A stretch of DNA of 64,000 nt from Neurospora tetrasperma FGSC 2508 (Eukaryota; Ascomycota; Sordariomycetes; Sordariales; Sordariaceae), in contig NW_009799179.1 in assembly GCF_000213175.1 (NCBI RefSeq), positions 8,264,705 through 8,328,704 on the forward strand. Reading direction: 5' to 3'. Both the position numbers and the translations under genes were made by a program. The notes below the pieces were generated by a model. The model did not search any database. It was not told the DNA's origin and saw nothing but the letters and a program-made list of their open reading frames with translations. Of this stretch, positions 59,401 through 64,000 are shown piece by piece. How positions within the stretch are numbered: position 1 is the first letter of the stretch; every line of letters starts with the position of its first letter.

Positions 59401-61234
59401 GATCCTTGGAATCCTGGTGTCGTCTGTCGATAAGTTTCGGTCCAACGTGGCAGCACAGCCTTTCCCCAAGGAAGCCCGGGATTGGATCTCTTCGAGGTCC
59501 AGAACCGGAAGGCTGCATTTCACGAGATCGATTCAGGCAGCGCCTATCCGCTGAATCCCGTATACAACAACCCACATGACCGGCGTCGCACGCGTAGCAG
59601 CTCTATCTTGACGGGCCATCTCTTGGGGAAGCGCTGATCTCATCCTCAGTCCATGCCCTCGCCCACGCCAACTCCACTTCAGACGGACGAAGAAGAATCC
59701 TCATCAACGTGGTGGCACTTGCTGCTAGTGCGTCGACATCTCGCATTGACGAACAGCCTATCATAGTGTAATAGTTCCATGATCTCAAAGGTCCGTGGAA
59801 GACAATGGTCGCTTAAGCACGTCGTATCCTTGCTTGGCCCGCAGCAAGTAGAGCCGCCTAGGCGGTATGCTCTATAGTACGGTTAGAGATGTGTCTTGAT
59901 GTACACCAAGGCGGTGAAGGAGCAGGTGCTCGATATCCTTGATACACTTACCTGGAGTATCCTGGCATGGTCTCTGAGCTGTACATACCTGTCTGGTATA
60001 GTCCATATGTTTTACCTACTAGTTCGCTGAGGTTAACGCGACAGCCCATATAATGCCGCCATAACAAGAAACGCTACTGGTCAACCGAAAACGTGAGTAG
60101 TTTGCGAATACGATTTTGTTTGCAGGCTTGACGGAAGACCTCAACGAAAGATTATTCTCGCCAAACCGGCTATCGGCTGAGGGTCACTGAACCTTTAAGA
60201 ATGCTGATTGCGCATCAAAGTAGGAGGTTTGATGTGATGAGTTTCTTTCATCCACCAGAATAAAAGTGTAGGCAGAAGCGATGAAGTGTCTGCCATCTGT
60301 AGAAAGTTTGTTCGAAACCAGAGAAGAGGTTTAGGTTTGTCAAGGGAAAGAGACGATTCGCCCTCGTCGATTAGTTTAGAAGGTACATCGATTTAGCCCG
60401 AAGCAGCAGCTAATCGACAGTACCCTGTCATCACACACATGCGATAACAAAGCTACTGGACAAGCTGATAAGATGGAGGGAAAACGGTCAGGTGTCAGGT
60501 CATGTGGATGCCGAGAGCCCGATAGAACCTCAAAGAAGCGGATGGGCGTGAGAGCAGGACTGAGAGTATCAAGGTGTCGCAGCTGACTGGCAAGTAGGTG
60601 ACAAGATAGTGGCTCACCATCTATATGGTACGCAGAAGTTGCAATCAGGCACCGTCGTATCATCCATTCCAGTGGTGTATGTATACGCCTAGTGACCGGC
60701 GTTCGTTACGTCGTGGCCCTGTGGAAAAGCTGAAGTACTAAAGTACTGTAACATGCACTTGGTACCTAGGGTTAGGGGTGGAGTCGTGTTGGACGACAGA
60801 AGTGAAGCCTAAAAAGGCAAGAACCTCGGTGAACAAACCATTTCTGAATCCTGACCACCCATATATACCTTGATGATTGCTCGTAGTGGGGTCTGCTGCC
60901 TGCCGTGGATGGGCTCTTAATGCCATGCCACCCACCTGCCACTGTTGGCGGCAGCGCTTATCGGCCTCCGCCTGTGACCTTCCAACATTACAACAACTCA
61001 ATTACTTTGGTTCCCAACACAACACTTTTTCGTAGCATCACCATTCCTCGTCTTTCACCAGCACACGAAGCTATCGTAATTCCATACAAACGCTTTTGCT
61101 GCAGGCTTTCACATAATCCCATCACGAAGCGCTGAACTCGAACGAGGGGCGATCGGAGCTCCCCTGAGACCAACGTCATCATCCACGACCGCCATTAACC
61201 GTTTCATTGCCGAATCGTAAAGCCGACAGAAATC
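56416..61234. other. Gene-poor tract of about 4.8 kb
   Basis: The longest frame (59139-59579, plus) is 146 codons and shows no domain. Nothing here could be tied to a family, tRNA or transposon. The left end holds the promoter of the GH18 gene and the right end the pyrimidine-rich leader of DSK2. Confidence 0.5.
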
Positions 61235-62595
61235 ATGGCTGAGGCTTCAAATACTGGCGGCGATGGCCAGATTACCTTCAAAGTAAAATGTTCAGGCGAC
61301 AAGAACCACACAGTCACCATTGCCGAGTCTGCGACCGTCCTTCAGCTTAAGACCCTGTTAGCGGGGGAGGAATACGAGAACATCTCGCCGGAGCAGCAAC
61401 GCCTCATCTACTCCGGAAAGGTCATGAAGGACGATGAAGTTCTTAGTTTCTACAAGATCAAGCACATGAACACAGTGCACATGGTTAAGCGTCCAGCCAG
61501 CGCCGCGACAGCCAGCAGTGGCTCAACCTCGACATCCGCTCAGCCCGCGATACCTCAGAACATGGCTGCCGGTACTCCCTCGAATAACCTTTTAGCTGGC
61601 CTCACGGGCGCTCGCTTTGCCGGTCAGGTGCCGCTACCAAGCCGAGACCTGTTTGGGCCGGACGGAGGAGTACGCCACCCCTTTCTCGGCCCCCTTGACC
61701 ATTTGCATACCTGTTTACTAATAATGTTTTACAGATGGGCGCGCCTCCTAGCGAGGATGAAATCGCGAACATGCTCTCGAACCCAGCGATGGCCCAGGTC
61801 ATGAATGAGGCGTTCAACAACCCCGCCGTCATTGACCAGATGATTGCCTCCAACCCGATGTTGGCCAACATGCCCGCTGATCGCGCTCGCGAGCTTCTCA
61901 ACTCTCCGATGATGCGCAACATGATGACGAACCCGGAGGCACTTCGCATGGCGGCACGCATGCGTAGGATGATGGGCGGAGGCGCCAACGCCTTTCCAGC
62001 GCCCGGGGTAACGGACAACACTCCGAACGCGACGACCGGTGCCGGTAATAACAACGCGAATGCCGATGCGCAGAACCCGTTCGCCATGTTTCTTCCATTT
62101 GGTGTTCCTCCGGCGGGCGCTCCCCCAGCAGGCAATCCCTTTGCCGCGCTCTTTGGAAACCCCGCGGGGGCTTCGCCTGCGTCTACCGGAGCTTCGACCG
62201 AGAGTGCCAGGAGCGGGGATGCCGCATCTGCTCCGGCTACCGGCGCTACTTCGGGATCTGGGCAGCAAGCAGATCCGTTGGCATCTTTGTTCGGAGCGCT
62301 CGGAGGTGCTGGTCAGCCTGGTCAGGCTGGTGCCGCGAACCCTTTTGGTCTGCCCCCTATCTCGCCCGAGGCCTTGCAGCAGATGATGCAGGCACTTGGT
62401 GGCGGTGGTTTGGGTGGTTTTGGCGGAAATCCCGTTGCTCCTCCCGACAACAGGCCGCCAGAGGAGAGGTATGCTGAGCAGCTGCGTCAACTCAACGATA
62501 TGGGCTTCTTCGATTTTGATCGGAACGTTGCTGCACTACGCCGAAGCGGTGGTAGCGTACAGGGTGCTATCGAACATCTTCTGGGCGGTTCTTAA
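61235..62595 (+). CDS. dsk2: Ubiquilin DSK2 (UBL-UBA proteasome shuttle)
   Basis: Two exons, 61235-61669 and 61735-62595 (phase 0; GTACGC...TTTACAG), about 431 residues. An N-terminal ubiquitin-like domain (about 12-86: ITFKVKCSGDKNHTVTI, QQRLIYSGKVMKDDEVL) is followed by STI1-type repeats (about 145-215: MLSNPAMAQVMNEAFNNPAV, NSPMMRNMMTNPEALRM). A Gly/Ala/Asn/Pro-rich linker leads to a C-terminal UBA domain (about 388-430: YAEQLRQLNDMGFFDFD, then GSVQGAIEHLL). This is the full Dsk2 architecture. The protein binds ubiquitin chains through UBA and the proteasome through UBL, and aids degradation and spindle-pole duplication in yeast. The start is the first ATG of the UBL frame. Confidence 0.95.
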
Positions 62596-63048
62596 CTTAC
62601 ATTTCTTTACTAGACGGTGCAAAAAAGTGGACCGGAGATTGACAGTCATCTGCTGTTCCTCAAGGATACGGCGGTATTCACAATGAACAACAGCATATCG
62701 AGGAGATAGAGGATTGAAGGATGTCCAGGGAGTGCAGTGTTTACTCCTGGCGAGGTCATTGTTGGGCCGTGCTAGATATTTTTCAATCAGATATCTAGCG
62801 ATAATGGTTGCTGAGGAGGAAGATAAGCAGTCCAGCACAGAGACGAGGCTTGAAACAAAACTCCTTGAGCGGGTGTCCTCACGTAGGGAGGTTTACATGG
62901 TGACAGTTTAGCGATCTTAATCAAACATGTCTCCTCTTGCTTGAATCAACAAGGTTCTTTTCTCCTCTAAGAAGACGATTTCGCATACAGTAGCCGGGCT
63001 AACTATCAACACCACTAATCAACTCTTGTTTGCATGCTATCATTCCCT
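62596..63048. other. Spacer between convergent DSK2 and NPR2
   Basis: Both neighbours end here. No gene is seen. Confidence 0.55.
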
Positions 63049-64000
63049 CTACCGGTAAAGCACCGTCAAATCCCCAGCCGCCACCGGAAAGTTCCTCAAT
63101 TTATCCACAATCTCCGCGTCCGTCATGTTCCTCTCCGTCATGATCTGATCAAAACAATGTCGTCCATCCATATACTTTTGCAACGGATCCCCACTAGCCT
63201 TCATCATCATCGCCATCTTCTTGCTGTTCGACCCCTTTCCTCCCGGACCCCCATGACTCCCGGGTTCACGGTAGGTATCATAATGTCCGCCCGGCACCGC
63301 CACTTTATGTTCTCTCCCCATTTCCCCTTCGCCATACCCCCTCCCACTTTTCCCTCTTCCTGTGCCAGTTCCGGTATCGGATGGCGAAACAGGCCTAGCC
63401 AACCCCGTAGCTAGCGCAGCCAAATACTGTTTTGAGATAACATACTTGTGCACCCTGTACAAACACCCCTTGATGACGCCAAATTGAACTAAGCGGCGAA
63501 CGTCCACGTATCGTAGGACGTCGAAACCGGAATCCATATGGCCCTTGAGCCATTCGGCCACGGTTTTGCCGACGCAGAAGGTGGTCATTAGGCGGATTAG
63601 CATGTAGTTGGATATGCGGTATCCGTTGGGTGGTGGGGCCTTGTTAGACGGTGGGGAGGAGGAGGTGTGGATGTTGGAGGAGGGGTTGCGGGGGGAGGTG
63701 GAGGGCTTTCGTTCGTGGACGGGGGAGAGGTGGTGTTGGGCGTAAGGACTGGGATCACGGTCGGAACCACCTCCTGGGCCAAGGCCAAAGGGGGAGAGGT
63801 GGCTGTGGCGTGTGCTGGCAGAGGTGGAGAGGTTGGAGGGATTATGGTTGTGGAAAGTGGTGCTTCCTGATACAGAACGGAGACGGTGGTAGTTGTCGGA
63901 GGAGGAAGAAGAAGAAGGTCCGGCGCCGGTGCCGGTGTTGTTGCTGCTGGGAGACGAATCGATGGGTCCGACGCAGACGTAGTTAGCACATTCGTCGACC
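63049..64000 (-). CDS. npr2: Nitrogen permease regulator NPR2/NPRL2, C-terminal part
   Basis: Partial gene; the 5' end lies beyond the right edge. An open frame of 317 codons (63999-63049) is seen. It reads ECANYVCVGPIDSS, then a low-complexity Ser/Asn/Pro/His insert of about 120 residues. The family block follows (YRISNYMLIRLMTTF, VDVRRLVQFGVIKGCLYRVH). After a Gly-rich insert the terminal block is DPLQKYMDGRHCFDQIMTER, then MTDAEIVDKL. This matches the C-terminal half of Npr2/NPRL2, a subunit of SEACIT/GATOR1, which with Npr3 and Iml1 inhibits TORC1 on amino-acid or nitrogen starvation at the vacuole. The large disordered insert within the domain is a feature of filamentous-fungal versions, as far as I can judge. 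Confidence 0.82.
   Translation of the reverse strand, partial: VDECANYVCVGPIDSSPSSNNTGTGAGPSSSSSSDNYHRLRSVSGSTTFHNHNPSNLSTSASTRHSHLSPFGLGPGGGSDRDPSPYAQHHLSPVHERKPSTSPRNPSSNIHTSSSPPSNKAPPPNGYRISNYMLIRLMTTFCVGKTVAEWLKGHMDSGFDVLRYVDVRRLVQFGVIKGCLYRVHKYVISKQYLAALATGLARPVSPSDTGTGTGRGKSGRGYGEGEMGREHKVAVPGGHYDTYREPGSHGGPGGKGSNSKKMAMMMKASGDPLQKYMDGRHCFDQIMTERNMTDAEIVDKLRNFPVAAGDLTVLYR

Noticed and set aside
59139-59579. A 146-codon plus-strand frame
   Set aside because: No motif or compositional sign of a real protein. It overlaps open frames on the other strand.

Overview
The window is filamentous ascomycete DNA, most like a Sordariales genome such as Neurospora or Sordaria. Genes are split by short introns (about 55-155 bp) with GTRNGT-type donors and CTRAC-type branch points. 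They include ascomycete-specific families (a HET-domain gene, PalF/RIM8 arrestin, a fungal LYS2 aminoadipate reductase), and a tRNA-Leu(CAA) carries an anticodon-loop intron. Intergenic tracts are long (several kb) and rich in microsatellites and homopolymers. No prokaryotic operons, CRISPR arrays, insertion sequences or intact transposons were seen. Exon coordinates were worked out by hand from reading frames and splice signals.

Layout. 1-5 kb: LYS2 (lysine biosynthesis) with two perfect TGA(C/G)TCA sites upstream, then tRNA-Val(AAC) and a decayed tRNA-like relic. 6.6-8.9 kb: a NifS-like molybdenum-cofactor-sulfurase-type protein (minus). 8.9-13.5 kb: gene-poor. 13.5-14.4 kb: a secreted, probably GPI-anchored, Cu-only superoxide-dismutase-like protein (minus). 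14.4-18.3 kb: gene-poor. 18.3-20.8 kb: a HET-domain gene interrupted by an in-frame TAG. 21.7-22.9 kb: a UbiA-family membrane protein (minus). 24.6 kb: tRNA-Leu(CAA). 25.3-26.2 kb: a small basic protein of unknown function. 26.4-28.3 kb: UTP18 (minus). 28.8-29.7 kb: a secreted protein of unknown function (minus).

31.4-34.1 kb: a five-exon fusion of pseudouridine-5'-phosphate glycosidase and a PfkB sugar kinase. 35.8-38.8 kb: palF/RIM8 arrestin (minus). 40.8-43.2 kb: an F-box protein with an overlapping upstream ORF. 44.0-46.6 kb: an FAD-dependent phenol-hydroxylase-like monooxygenase (minus), followed in frame by a coding-like, frame-broken remnant. 49.3-52.0 kb: VPS53 of the GARP tether (minus). 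55.1-56.4 kb: a GH18 chitinase-like gene whose catalytic motif is altered (minus). 56.4-61.2 kb: gene-poor. 61.2-62.6 kb: DSK2/ubiquilin. 63.0-64.0 kb: the C-terminal part of NPR2/NPRL2 (GATOR1/SEACIT), running off the right edge.

The genes do not form an evident pathway cluster. They mix housekeeping functions (lysine synthesis, ribosome biogenesis, Golgi tethering, proteasome shuttling, TORC1 control, pH signalling) with lineage-variable genes (HET, chitinase-like, UbiA-like, SOD-like, monooxygenase). The variable genes lie beside the long gene-poor tracts and show the signs of decay. The observations most worth following up are the HET gene with a RIP-compatible nonsense codon, the GH18 protein lacking its catalytic glutamate, and the coding-like remnant just behind the monooxygenase stop.
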